Below, piece by piece: positions 20,287-28,665 of a stretch of DNA of 64,000 nt (the first letter of the stretch is position 1; the number at the start of each line of letters is the position of its first letter). A model generated the notes under the pieces. That model was not told where the DNA came from. It worked only from the letters and a program-made list of their open reading frames with translations, and searched no databases. Origin of the DNA: Pseudomonas viridiflava (GTDB taxonomy: Bacteria > Pseudomonadota > Gammaproteobacteria > Pseudomonadales > Pseudomonadaceae). The stretch spans positions 1 through 64,000 of the forward strand of contig NZ_UTHA01000063.1 of NCBI RefSeq assembly GCF_900582195.1, written 5' to 3'. A program made the translations under genes and the position numbers.

Positions 20287-20423
20287 GGCATCGCCTTCTT
20301 GTGAGTTATTGGATAGGCAGTTGTGTCACTCGGACGGCCAGACTTTGAACTCATCAACGGTGTGGCGATTGATGTTTTGCGGCGGCTTCGATGACGAAAT
20401 CAGCACAATCACGTTGACGAAAC

Positions 20424-20442
20424 GAGGCGCTCGACACGCCTC
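20424..20442. promoter_or_regulatory. Inverted repeat in the hydroxyproline divergent promoter region
   Basis: GAGGCG (20424-20429) and CGCCTC (20437-20442) form a perfect 6-bp inverted repeat with a 7-bp spacer between the permease and the PAS-AraC regulator. It could be an operator for that regulator, though AraC proteins usually bind direct repeats. This is weak evidence alone. Confidence 0.35.
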
Positions 20443-20517
20443 CAACGATGCTGCAATCTGCACGCGAAGGCCGCATGGCGGGTGCTTCGTCCATCCACGT
20501 TACGAGGGGATTGTTTG

Positions 20518-21288
20518 ATGCAGCAGGCGTTTTCGATCCTGGCTCAAGGCATTGATGGGCATCGTCCGCAGACACTGGAGGAACTGTTGGCCGGTGCGGC
20601 GCTGTTGTTGCCGATGCTCGATGTGATCCCCAATGCGGCGATTTTCATCAAGGATGTGCAGGCCCGTTATGTGCTCGCCAACCGTACGCTGGTGCAGCGC
20701 TGTGGCTTGAAGGATTTGCATCCGTTACTGGGCAAGACCAGCGCGCAGGTGTTCCCGGCGCAACTCGGTCCGGGCTACACCGAACAGGATCGCAAGGTGC
20801 TGGAGGAGGGCTTCGTGCTGGAGGATCAGCTGGAACTGCATCTGTACGGCAGTCGCGAACCGGGCTGGTGCCTGACGCACAAGCAGCCGCTGTACAACCG
20901 TGACGGGGTGATCATTGGTCTGGCGGGGATTTCCGTGGATCTGCAATCGGCTAGTGAAACCCACCCGGCATTCGAGCGGCTGGCGGCTGTCGATGAGCAT
21001 ATCCGCGCGCATTTCAATCGTCGGGTCACCCTCAGTGAACTGACCCGAATCGCCGGCATTTCAGTCGCGCAACTGGAGCGTTACTGCAAGCGCGTATTTC
21101 ACCTGACACCACGGCAGATGATCCAGAAAGTGCGCCTCGAACACGCGCACCGCTTGCTCCACACCGATCTGCCGATTACCGATGTGGCGCTGCAATGCGG
21201 CTACACCGATCACAGCGCCTTCACACGGCAGTTCAAGGCCTCGACCGGTTTTACTCCGCGCGAGTATCGGCAGGCCACGGGGCGTTAA
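20518..21288 (+). CDS. PAS-domain AraC-family regulator, probable hydroxyproline operon activator
   Basis: The 256-residue protein fuses a PAS-like sensor (about residues 30-145, with NAAIFIKDVQARYVLANRTL and GVIIGLAGISVDL) to an AraC double helix-turn-helix (about 155-256, with LTRIAGISVAQLERYCKRVF and CGYTDHSAFTRQFKASTGFTP). It is divergent from the permease-led operon, the usual place for its activator. The PAS domain suggests it senses a small ligand, perhaps hydroxyproline or a pathway intermediate. The ATG at 20518 has GAGGGG upstream. Its last four bases overlap the convergent LysE gene. Confidence 0.9.
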   Translation: MQQAFSILAQGIDGHRPQTLEELLAGAALLLPMLDVIPNAAIFIKDVQARYVLANRTLVQRCGLKDLHPLLGKTSAQVFPAQLGPGYTEQDRKVLEEGFVLEDQLELHLYGSREPGWCLTHKQPLYNRDGVIIGLAGISVDLQSASETHPAFERLAAVDEHIRAHFNRRVTLSELTRIAGISVAQLERYCKRVFHLTPRQMIQKVRLEHAHRLLHTDLPITDVALQCGYTDHSAFTRQFKASTGFTPREYRQATGR

Positions 21289-21881
21289 GCCAGGACGGTC
21301 AGCCAGGCCGAGAGCAGTAGCAACAGCGCCAGTGCCGCATTCATCCGCTTGAACGCCTGTGGCGATTCCATCAGTCGCGCGCTGCCCACACCCAGCAACG
21401 CCCACAACGTCATGCACGGCAATGACACCAGCAAAAACGCCAGCGACAGCACCAGCAGTCGCAAGGTCTTGTCACCCCCGCCGACAAACACGCTGACCAC
21501 CGCCACAGCCATCATCCACACCTTGGGGTTGACCAGTTGCAACATGGCCGCGCCCAGCACAGTGAAACCTTCCTTCTGTGTATCAGCCAGATCCAGCGAT
21601 GGCGGCGTGCTGCGAAAGATCTGCCACGCCAGCCAGCTCAACCAGAGCACGCCACCCCAAGCCATGGCTTGCTGCACACGCGGATAGCGCAGCAGCGTTT
21701 CACCGGCACCGAGGCCGACCACCAGCACGATCAATGCCGCCGCCGCGCAGGCGCCAAAAATGATCGGCAACGTGGCGAGGAGGCCTTGGCGCGAACTGTG
21801 GCTCAACACCAGAATATTGGTCGGCCCCGGCGTGATCGAGGCAACGAAAGCAAACAGCAGAAAGGGCAGTAATGACGCCAT
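21285..21881 (-). CDS. LysE-family amino acid/metabolite exporter
   Basis: A 198-residue membrane protein with five or six hydrophobic helices and the family signature FVASITPGPTNILVLSHS at the N-terminus, followed by LQLVNPKVWMMAV. LysE/RhtB proteins export amino acids or related compounds. It follows the AraC gene by 55 bp on the same strand and is probably controlled by it. AGGGAA precedes the ATG at 21881; an in-frame start further upstream is less likely because the helix 1 motif begins right at this ATG. Confidence 0.92.
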   Translation of the reverse strand: MASLLPFLLFAFVASITPGPTNILVLSHSSRQGLLATLPIIFGACAAAALIVLVVGLGAGETLLRYPRVQQAMAWGGVLWLSWLAWQIFRSTPPSLDLADTQKEGFTVLGAAMLQLVNPKVWMMAVAVVSVFVGGGDKTLRLLVLSLAFLLVSLPCMTLWALLGVGSARLMESPQAFKRMNAALALLLLLSAWLTVLA

Positions 21882-21936
21882 GATCCGGATTCCCTGAAAA
21901 TCAATACAGGTATCCATGATCGCCAGGTGGCGGACG

Positions 21937-22812
21937 TCAGTCTGGAAGGTTTGAGCAGCGCTTGCGGTAATCCGCCGGCGTCAGTTGATAGGCGCGTCGG
22001 AACCAGCGGCCCAGGTGACTCTGATCGGCAAAACCGAGCGCGCTGGCGACCTGCGCCGGCGTTTCACCACGCGCCAGCAACTGCCGCGCCTTGGCCAGGC
22101 GCAACTGGATCAGGTACGCGTGCGGTGCCAGGCCAAAAGCAGACTTGAAGGCGCGGCTCAGACGAAAACGATCCACCCCGCAGACCCGCGCGAGATCATC
22201 GAGACCAATATCCTCATAGGTATGCGCGTGCAGATAGTCGCGCGCCATTTGCGCCACCAGCGGCAGGCGCGGATCGAAAGCCTGCCGCTTGCGCCAGTCG
22301 AGATGACGCGTGAGTGAACCCAGCAACCCGTCGATGGCAGTTTGCCGGACAATGCGCAGATCACCGTCATGAAGCGCATGGAAAGCGTGACTGATCGCCG
22401 TGGCCAGGAGCGGATCCTGGCTCAGCGTGTCGGCAAATCCGGGCTGGCTGTCGGACGGCGCGTCTTCGAACAGCGCGTGCATTTCACGCTCAAGCCACTG
22501 CGGATCGAGGTAGAGCATCGAATAAGTAAAACCTTCCTCGGTCGGCGCCTGGCCGTCGTGGATTTCCCCCGGCTCCAGCAGGAATACGTTGCCCGGTGTA
22601 CTGCGATGGCGCACTCGGCGGCAATTGAATTGCTGCACACCTTGCTCGGTAACGCCGACCAGGAAGCTGTCATGCCAGTGCGGATCGTAGGCATGGCCCT
22701 GAAAATGAGCGCGAATCGACTCAATCCCGGTGTCGACATCCTGGGACAACTCGATCCAGTTGCGTTTGTCCACGAAGGCTCCAGTGTTCGCCAATGAAAG
22801 GTGCGGCCCCAT
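21937..22812 (-). CDS. AraC-family regulator with cupin sensor, paired with LysE
   Basis: The 291-residue regulator has an N-terminal AraC-type cupin (HWHDSFLVGVTEQGVQQF and PGNVFLLEPGEIHDG at about residues 45-90) and a C-terminal double HTH (LDDLARVCGVDRFRLSRAFK and ALGFADQSHLGRWFRRAYQLTP). Such AraC-LysE pairs are common in pseudomonads, with the regulator sensing the exported compound. I see no strong Shine-Dalgarno before the ATG at 22812, so the start is the least certain point. Confidence 0.92.
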   Translation of the reverse strand: MGPHLSLANTGAFVDKRNWIELSQDVDTGIESIRAHFQGHAYDPHWHDSFLVGVTEQGVQQFNCRRVRHRSTPGNVFLLEPGEIHDGQAPTEEGFTYSMLYLDPQWLEREMHALFEDAPSDSQPGFADTLSQDPLLATAISHAFHALHDGDLRIVRQTAIDGLLGSLTRHLDWRKRQAFDPRLPLVAQMARDYLHAHTYEDIGLDDLARVCGVDRFRLSRAFKSAFGLAPHAYLIQLRLAKARQLLARGETPAQVASALGFADQSHLGRWFRRAYQLTPADYRKRCSNLPD

Positions 22813-22910
22813 AAAATACCGCGCAATGGTGAAGGGCGTTTAGAAGATTTGTGCAGGTGAGGGGGCTAGACTCTTTAGGTAACGATCCCTTTGGCGGCAG
22901 GTGAAATACG

Positions 22911-23186
22911 ATGCTTAACCGATGCTCGCGCTGGGGCGTGCTCACCTTGATCGGCCTGAGCCTGGCGCTCACCGCAGGCTGCTCCAGCCGAAAACACTAT
23001 CCACCGTCAGGTGTTGGCGATGCCTGCTACGCCAAAGCCTTGCCGTCAGTCGGCGAGGGTGGTCTGGCCTGGGGTTCCAGTCTGAACATGGCCCGGCAGA
23101 AGTCGATGAACAACTGCATTCGCTATGCGGGGCGCTCCGGGGGCACGCCGGACACCTGTCAGGTGGTGTTGGCCAAGTGCCGATAG
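22911..23186 (+). CDS. Small lipoprotein of unknown function
   Basis: The 91-residue protein has a lipoprotein signal peptide with lipobox LTAGC (cysteine about residue 24), so it should be lipidated and anchored in the envelope. The mature part is short, has four cysteines that could pair, and ends TCQVVLAKCR. No domain is recognised. It stands alone, 98 bp from the divergent AraC gene. Confidence 0.8.
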   Translation: MLNRCSRWGVLTLIGLSLALTAGCSSRKHYPPSGVGDACYAKALPSVGEGGLAWGSSLNMARQKSMNNCIRYAGRSGGTPDTCQVVLAKCR

Positions 23187-23346
23187 TTTGCTGAGTCGCA
23201 TCATCAGCGGTTTCGAGAAGCGCGGGCTGATTCAAGTCCCGCCGCCAACCGACGCCCGCGCTGCACAATTGCACCTTGCTGACTCGGGCCGTGACATTCT
23301 GATCCCGCTGGAAAACGCTTCCCGTGAATACGGTTGGAATTCGAGG
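23182..23346 (+). pseudogene. Remnant of a MarR-family regulator
   Basis: In one frame the DNA encodes DSLLSRIISGFEKRGLI, then TDARAAQLHLADSGRDIL, which matches the recognition helix and wing of MarR-family winged-helix proteins. There is no start codon or N-terminal part in this frame, and it overlaps the end of the lipoprotein gene. The sequence after it runs into a different reading. It is best read as a short decayed piece left by deletion. Confidence 0.7.
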
Positions 23347-23400
23347 CGCGGGCGTTGTGATTTTTTTTTGTCGGGGGTGCAGTGAAAAGGCAGACGAAAA

Positions 23401-23428
23401 AAAACCGCCTTTGCGGGGCGGTTCTTTT
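23401..23428 (+). terminator. Rho-independent terminator
   Basis: AACCGCC (23403-23409) pairs with GGCGGTT (23417-23423), followed by CTTTT. It would end transcripts from the lipoprotein and MarR-remnant stretch. Confidence 0.8.
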
Positions 23429-23850
23429 GTAAACCTTGGTTTGCGGCCGAGGTTTGTTGCTTCACTAGCTGCTATGACCTGCGCCTATGGTATGAATCTT
23501 TCCGCTCCCTCGCAACATTATTATTCTGTTTCAGGTAGCTGTTTTCGATTTTCGATTTTTTGAAGAGGCTGACAGAAATAACGTTTTACAAAGCTGCTGA
23601 GTGACTTTATCCGGTGTCGTCTGATTGAGGGTTATGATGCCGACGCTCACATGTCGGTGCAGCGATGAGGTTTGGCTGGCAATTCAACGGTTTCATTCCC
23701 TCTGACACGGTTTTGCACCCGTGCCGGAATGATACTTCGGAGGGCTTTCAACCGGCCGCCTCGCTAGCTGCTACGACCTGCCAGCTGAAGGCAAGCGTGA
23801 TCCGGTAAGTTTGCTGGAGGTTTGGCCCCCAGCCCTGGAGGCCAAAACGT
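23429..23850 (+). other. AT-rich intergenic stretch with a short direct repeat
   Basis: No complete gene is visible. CTAGCTGCTAYGACCTGC occurs twice in direct orientation (23465-23482 and 23764-23781, one mismatch). In one frame both copies read SCYDL. The second copy lies in a stop-to-stop frame (23733-23899) that reads like a protein C-terminus but has no start. Confidence 0.5.
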
Positions 23851-23949
23851 ATGAAGCTCTTGCTGCGTACGCTGAGCCTTGTATGGAGATTGTTTAAAGC
23901 GTTTCGCTTTTACGAGTTCCTGCGAGACCACTTTGACGACCTGAAGTAA
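23851..23949 (+). CDS. Putative 32-residue small protein
   Basis: An ATG with GGAGG nine to thirteen bases upstream opens a 33-codon frame, stop included. The peptide has a basic, hydrophobic N-terminal half (KLLLRTLSLVWRLFKAF) followed by aromatic residues and an acidic end (RDHFDDLK). The first two thirds could form an amphipathic, membrane-binding helix. A strong intrinsic terminator starts 18 bp after the stop, so the unit has RBS, ORF and terminator of its own. Function unknown; a small membrane-active peptide or regulator is possible. It is below the length most gene finders keep. Confidence 0.5.
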   Translation: MKLLLRTLSLVWRLFKAFRFYEFLRDHFDDLK

Positions 23950-23966
23950 CGGCCGTTGAGGTGGGA

Positions 23967-24004
23967 AAAGCCCGTTTCGGTTTTGACTGGAACGGGCTTT
24001 TTTT
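23967..24004 (+). terminator. Rho-independent terminator after the small ORF
   Basis: AAAGCCCGTT (23967-23976) and AACGGGCTTT (23991-24000) form a perfect 10-bp stem followed by a run of T. It could act on the small ORF transcript. Confidence 0.9.
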
Positions 24005-24141
24005 GTCCTTGTATAACTGTCAAAAGTGGGATTTTTCTTTATTTGATTTTTTGGTGCGTAGGACTTTCCTTTGGCGAGTGTAGGCATAGTCCAAAGCCCT
24101 CATGCTAACCCAATATTCCATGCCACCGCCTCACCGATTCA

Positions 24142-26526
24142 TTACGCACTCGCCGGTGGTTTCGCCAATGCAATCTCTGCTGCACCCAGCCGCTTGAGAA
24201 TCTCGAACAGCAAATCACTTTTGGTCACGCCGACAATCCTCGGGCTGCCCACGTACCCTGTGACCGTCAAAGTAATCCCGTCCGGCGACAACTTGCTGAA
24301 GCGCACGAACGGTGCCGGTTTGTCGAGGATGGTTTCGTTCTCCCGATAAGTTGTGAGCAACAGCTCTTTGACCTCTTCAGGATCGATGTCCAGCGGGAAC
24401 ACCAACTCCAGCGATGCCACGCCTTGCGCGCTGCCGCCCAGTGTCACGTTGCGCAGGTTCTGCGAGATCAATTGCGAATTGGGCACGATGACGATCGAAC
24501 GGTCGCTGAGCTGGATTTCCGTGGCCCGTACATTGATGCGACGAATGTCGCCTTCGACGCCGCTGATGCTGATCAAGTCGCCGACCTTCACTGGCCGTTC
24601 AGTCAGCAGAATCAGCCCCGAGACAAAGTTCTTCACGATTTCCTGCAAACCAAAGCCGATCCCCACAGACAGCGCACTGACGATCCAGGCCAGGTTGGTC
24701 CACTGCACGCCCAGCGAGGACAGCGTCAGCAGAATCACGAAGGCGTAACCGATGTTGGAAAACAGCGTGCTCAGCGAGGCGCACATGCCCGGGTCCATGT
24801 CGGTCTTGGGCAGGAACTCATTGTCGAGCCAGCGGCGCAGGGCTCTGATCAGCCAGATGCCGATCATCAGCGCCAGCATGGCGTTGAGCAGGTGGCCGGG
24901 GACGATGTTCAGCTTGCGTAAGCCGGCGCCGCCGAGGATCGCCATGATGTTGCTCGCCAGTTGCCCGAGCGTGGTGCCTATGCCGCCGACAAACAGGGCA
25001 ATGACGGCCAGCAACAACAACGCGGCTCGACTGAAACCGGACAGCAGGATCGAAATCTGATCGAGTCGCCGGTCACCGATTCCCAATAGCTGTTTGAGCG
25101 CTTTGCCGCTCGCATGCCGGGTTGAAAACACGTGCTCGCAGACATCTTTGATCAACTGGATCAGCAGGTAAAAACCTGACAGTACGATGTACGCCCACAC
25201 CAGCTCATAGCTGATGAACCGCGCCAGCGATACGTAGCCGGCGAGCAGGGCAATCGCCGAGACAAACATCGAGACGCTGGCGAGGGTGTAAATCACCCCG
25301 GCAAATGTACTGTTTGCCGCTGCCGCATCATTGGCCGCGACCAGCGCCTTGCGCACTTTGCCGACGCGCAACAGCAGGATCGTGACGATTGCCAGTACAA
25401 CGATGGAAATCACCCCGCGCCCGGCAATCACGATCTGGCTGCTCATGCCGGTGGCGTTGCTGACCTGCACCAGCGTCACCAGCACCAGTAAAGTGCAGGA
25501 CAGAATGCGCGGGTAAGGTTTGAGCGCCAGCGCTACCTGATCGGCAATCGCCGGCAAGCGCCACGAGGGATGCTCGGTCGACAGCAACGCGCGGCTCAAA
25601 CCGGTGAGCAGCACGCAGGCATACACGACCTTCTCGAACTCTTCGGAGAAGGTTTCCAGCACGGGTGGCAAAGGTTGGTGGCGGGTGCAGGCGTAGAACA
25701 GCAGTTGCAAAGCAATGCCGGTGGTGGCGATGGTCGCCAGCGCCGAGGCGAACGCCAGTGCACTGCGGCGCAGGCGACCCTCCGGCATGCGGTGAATGCA
25801 CACCCAGGTCAGACCCCGTTCCGCGAGCCTGCGGCCGAATGTCCAGATGACCAGTGCCAGCAACACCAGCACACTGGTGTAGAGCCGCTGTCCCGGCGCC
25901 CACACGGTGGCCCAGGTGTCGCGCACTTGAGCGACGAAAAAGCGCAAGCGCTGACGATCATCCTCGGTCGGACTCACCAGCGGCAACCAGAAACGCGGAC
26001 TTAGAACACTGTCAGTGCCCAGCGTCAGTTCGCTCTCCAGTAACGTGCGGCGGATGCCGGCGATCTGCGCAATCAGATCCGCCGCGTTCTGCTTCAACGC
26101 CGCCAGGCTCTTCAGCGTTCCGTCGACCTTATTCTTCTGCTCAGCCAGCGAGGCTCGCTGCGCGATGATATCCGCCTGCTCTGCCGCTACCTCGGCATCC
26201 GGCGCGGCCCCCAGCACGCCCAACTGCACGGCCAACTGTGCCTGCTGCGGCAGCAACGCCGCCGACAACCGATCGACATCCAGAATGAACGCTTGCACGC
26301 GATCCTGCGGACCTTCGAGCTGGTTGTAATTGTTCGCCGCGGAAATCTGTTGTTTGAGACCGTCGAGGCGTTGTTGCAGGGCTTGCAGATCGCTTTGCGA
26401 AATCACCGGCAGCGGCGCGGCGGCGGTCGTTGCCGGCGCTGGCAAGTCGGCTGCCCACAGCGTCGGGCTACCGCCAGCGAGCAATATGAATACGACAAAA
26501 AACAACGACTTCAATGTGTTGCGCAT
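24142..26526 (-). CDS. Large mechanosensitive channel of the MscS family with DUF3772-type periplasmic domain
   Basis: The 794-residue protein has a signal peptide (FFVVFILLAGGSPTLWA), a periplasmic coiled-coil region (about residues 40-165) of the DUF3772 type, roughly ten to eleven membrane helices, and a C-terminal MscS core. The pore helix region reads WIVSALSVGIGFGLQEIVKNFVSGLILL, followed by the beta domain with RPVKVGDLI and IVPNSQLISQNLRN. It belongs to the MscK/YjeP-like large channels, which release solutes during osmotic downshock. It is monocistronic; no partner is adjacent. Confidence 0.93.
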   Translation of the reverse strand: MRNTLKSLFFVVFILLAGGSPTLWAADLPAPATTAAAPLPVISQSDLQALQQRLDGLKQQISAANNYNQLEGPQDRVQAFILDVDRLSAALLPQQAQLAVQLGVLGAAPDAEVAAEQADIIAQRASLAEQKNKVDGTLKSLAALKQNAADLIAQIAGIRRTLLESELTLGTDSVLSPRFWLPLVSPTEDDRQRLRFFVAQVRDTWATVWAPGQRLYTSVLVLLALVIWTFGRRLAERGLTWVCIHRMPEGRLRRSALAFASALATIATTGIALQLLFYACTRHQPLPPVLETFSEEFEKVVYACVLLTGLSRALLSTEHPSWRLPAIADQVALALKPYPRILSCTLLVLVTLVQVSNATGMSSQIVIAGRGVISIVVLAIVTILLLRVGKVRKALVAANDAAAANSTFAGVIYTLASVSMFVSAIALLAGYVSLARFISYELVWAYIVLSGFYLLIQLIKDVCEHVFSTRHASGKALKQLLGIGDRRLDQISILLSGFSRAALLLLAVIALFVGGIGTTLGQLASNIMAILGGAGLRKLNIVPGHLLNAMLALMIGIWLIRALRRWLDNEFLPKTDMDPGMCASLSTLFSNIGYAFVILLTLSSLGVQWTNLAWIVSALSVGIGFGLQEIVKNFVSGLILLTERPVKVGDLISISGVEGDIRRINVRATEIQLSDRSIVIVPNSQLISQNLRNVTLGGSAQGVASLELVFPLDIDPEEVKELLLTTYRENETILDKPAPFVRFSKLSPDGITLTVTGYVGSPRIVGVTKSDLLFEILKRLGAAEIALAKPPASA

Positions 26527-26635
26527 GGGTGGGACGGCTCGAGTGGATCACACAGTCTATGAGGTTAGGTGATCGGGCCGGTTGGGGAGGAAAAGTTTCG
26601 GGCAGAGCAGGGCAAGTGAGCGGATCTTCCAGACG

Positions 26636-26662
26636 AAAAAAGCCCGACGGATGAGGTCGGGC
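26636..26662 (-). terminator. Rho-independent terminator of the repeat-protein gene
   Basis: Read on the minus strand, GCCCGAC and GTCGGGC (26662-26656 and 26648-26642) pair around a 7-base loop and are followed by six T. It lies about 35 bp beyond the stop of the gene at 26695. Confidence 0.88.
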
Positions 26663-26694
26663 CTTTCTTCGGTGACTGCGATGAAGCGCTGCAT

Positions 26695-26967
26695 TCAGAC
26701 GGCGCGGCGTTCGAGCAAGCGGTCTGAACCACCTTCGGCAATGGCATCACTGAACAGAGGGTCGGTTTCGGTGGCGGCGACTGCGTCACTGAACAGTGGA
26801 TCGGTTTCAGTGGCGGCGGCGACGGCATCGCTGAACAGTGGATCTGTCTGGGTCGCGGCGGCTACTGCATCGCTGAACAGCGGATCTGTCTGGGTGGCAG
26901 GTTCAGCGGCAAATGCATTCAGGGCGAACAGCGAGAAAGCGATGCTGAAAAGGGCTTGGCGTTTCAT
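26695..26967 (-). CDS. Small secreted protein made of four tandem TDPLFSDA repeats
   Basis: The 90-residue protein has a clear Sec signal peptide (RQALFSIAFSLFALNAFA). The mature part consists of four near-identical units, each containing TDPLFSDAV or TDPLFSDAI, with spacing of 13-14 residues, then a short basic tail. The DNA repeats are also near-identical, so copy number may vary between strains. It has its own terminator. No enzymatic function is suggested; an acidic periplasmic or extracellular repeat protein, perhaps ion- or partner-binding, is inference. Confidence 0.8.
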   Translation of the reverse strand: MKRQALFSIAFSLFALNAFAAEPATQTDPLFSDAVAAATQTDPLFSDAVAAATETDPLFSDAVAATETDPLFSDAIAEGGSDRLLERRAV

Positions 26968-27066
26968 GATGAGTGCTCCGTGGTGTAGTGGGTTTGTCTG
27001 GAGCCGATCTTACGCCGCGCTGTTGATAAGAGAACTTCATTGAATTAATGGTTGTTATTGATGCAG

Positions 27067-27972
27067 TTAATGATCCTGTTTTTTGAACCCATTTGGGATT
27101 GAGCCGGGGTTCACCTGAGCACTGATCAGTTCAGCCAACATCCGCACAGGTTCGGTGAAGGTCTGCGTAGATCGGTGCACCAACCCGATATCCCGGTGAA
27201 AGGTGTGCTGATCGAGGTCGAGTACCCGGACCCCGACGGGCCATGCAAAGTCGGGCGCCGTCTGCGGCACCAGCGCCACGCCTACGCCGTTTTCGACCAG
27301 TCTGATGATCGCCTCCAGTTCATCCAGCTCGCAGACTTCGTGCAGGGTGAAATGCATCTGCCGCAGAAAACGGTCGACCTGCCTGCCGCCGAAGGAGGAT
27401 CGGTCATAGCGAATGAACGGCTGGCTGGAAAGCAATTGGGCCCAGTCATCGCCCGGCATATCGCGTGGCACGATCAACCGGTAAGGCTCCAGCGCCAGGG
27501 TGGTCCAGCGCAGATCACTCTGCAGTGAGAAGGGTGGGCGGATGATCACGGCCATGTCGATCTCGCCAGTATCAACGAGGTTGACCAGTTCCATCGACAA
27601 CCCCGGCACCACGCGGGATCTGCAGTGCGGGCAGTGTTGGTGAAACTTCGCCAGGGCATCAGGCAGATAAGAGCGCTGCACCGACGCAATCGCGCCAATG
27701 TTGACCAGCACGCTGGGCGGCAGTCCCACCGTTGTCGTACCGAGACTGTCGTAGAGCCGCAGCAGTTCTTGCGCTTGCAGCAGTATCTGGTGGCCCATCC
27801 TGTTGAGATGGGCCGAACGCCCCTTTCTGTCGAAAAGCTCAAAGCCGAGTTCGGCTTCCAGACGCTGAATCTGTGCGCTGACGGCAGCCTGCGTGAGGCC
27901 GATTCTGTTTCCGGCAGCAGCGAATGTGCCTTCGCGCGCTACGGCGATGAGTGTCTTCAGTTCTTTGATCAT
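27067..27972 (-). CDS. LysR-family transcriptional regulator
   Basis: The 301-residue regulator has the N-terminal winged helix IKELKTLIAVAREGTFAAAG with RIGLTQAAVSAQIQRLE, and a substrate-binding domain from about residue 90. It is divergent from the VOC gene and the symporter gene and is therefore their probable regulator. An inverted repeat begins two bases before its ATG, which suggests autorepression. The ligand cannot be deduced, but a dicarboxylate or keto acid would fit the neighbours. Confidence 0.93.
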   Translation of the reverse strand: MIKELKTLIAVAREGTFAAAGNRIGLTQAAVSAQIQRLEAELGFELFDRKGRSAHLNRMGHQILLQAQELLRLYDSLGTTTVGLPPSVLVNIGAIASVQRSYLPDALAKFHQHCPHCRSRVVPGLSMELVNLVDTGEIDMAVIIRPPFSLQSDLRWTTLALEPYRLIVPRDMPGDDWAQLLSSQPFIRYDRSSFGGRQVDRFLRQMHFTLHEVCELDELEAIIRLVENGVGVALVPQTAPDFAWPVGVRVLDLDQHTFHRDIGLVHRSTQTFTEPVRMLAELISAQVNPGSIPNGFKKQDH

Positions 27973-27973
27973 T

Positions 27974-27990
27974 CACAAATATTAATTGTG
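27974..27990. promoter_or_regulatory. LysR-type inverted repeat at the regulator's own start
   Basis: CACAA (27974-27978) and TTGTG (27986-27990) flank an AT-rich centre, with partial symmetry inside it. LysR proteins bind T-N11-A sites of this kind in the shared region of divergent promoters. Being immediately before the LysR start codon, occupancy would block its translation region and transcription. Confidence 0.5.
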
Positions 27991-28127
27991 TTTCTGAGAA
28001 ATATATATTGATTTTTATGTTGGGTTTTCCGTCCTAGGATGTTTCCCATCCCCGCCAGCGGCTGAACCGAAAGCGCCGATGACGGTAGGACTGTTCGCCA
28101 ACCCACAAGAATATGATCGGAGTTCTG

Positions 28128-28553
28128 ATGAGCCTCTCGCCTTTTCATCTCGCAATCCCCGTTTACGATCTGGCTGCAGCGCGCACCTTTTACGGTGAAG
28201 TCTTTGGTCTTGCAGAAGGGCGCTCCAGCCATCAGTGGGTCGACTTCGACTTCTATGGTCATCAACTGGTCATTCACGAACACCCGAAAACCGCCTCCCA
28301 GGAGAGTGTTCACAGTAACCCGGTCGATGGTCACGACGTTCCTGTGCCGCACTTCGGCATCATTCTGGGCTGGCAAGAGTGGGAAGCGTTGGCCGAGCGC
28401 CTGAAGTCCTTTGGCACTCAGTTTGTGATCGAACCTTACATCCGCTTTCAAGGGCAGGTTGGCGAGCAAGCCACCATGTTCCTGTTTGATCCGTGCGGCA
28501 ACGCTCTTGAATTCAAGGCTTTCAAGGATATGAGCCAGCTCTTCGCTAAGTGA
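28128..28553 (+). CDS. VOC-family (glyoxalase/dioxygenase-fold) protein
   Basis: A 141-residue vicinal-oxygen-chelate protein: [22 protein letters not shown] at the start, [16 protein letters not shown], and the closing [15 protein letters not shown]. The His and Glu positions of the metal site are present (H of FHLAIP, H of PHFGI, E of LEFK). Small VOC proteins are lyases, isomerases or dioxygenases; the substrate is unknown. The ATG at 28128 has GGAG just upstream; the ATG at 28113 is less well placed. It is 112 bp before the symporter and probably cotranscribed. Confidence 0.9.
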   Translation: MSLSPFHLAIPVYDLAAARTFYGEVFGLAEGRSSHQWVDFDFYGHQLVIHEHPKTASQESVHSNPVDGHDVPVPHFGIILGWQEWEALAERLKSFGTQFVIEPYIRFQGQVGEQATMFLFDPCGNALEFKAFKDMSQLFAK

Positions 28554-28665
28554 CAACTGTCTTGGCACAACCCGGTTGTGCCATTTGGCCTCTAGTGAGC
28601 TGGAAGCTCATGACTCTAGCAACTGCCCATAACGCAGACCTTTCATTCCAACAAAAAGGCTAGAC

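Noticed and set aside
26704..26920. Regularly spaced repeats resembling a CRISPR array
   Set aside because: The repeats are in-frame coding units of a secreted repeat protein, with no unique spacers between them.
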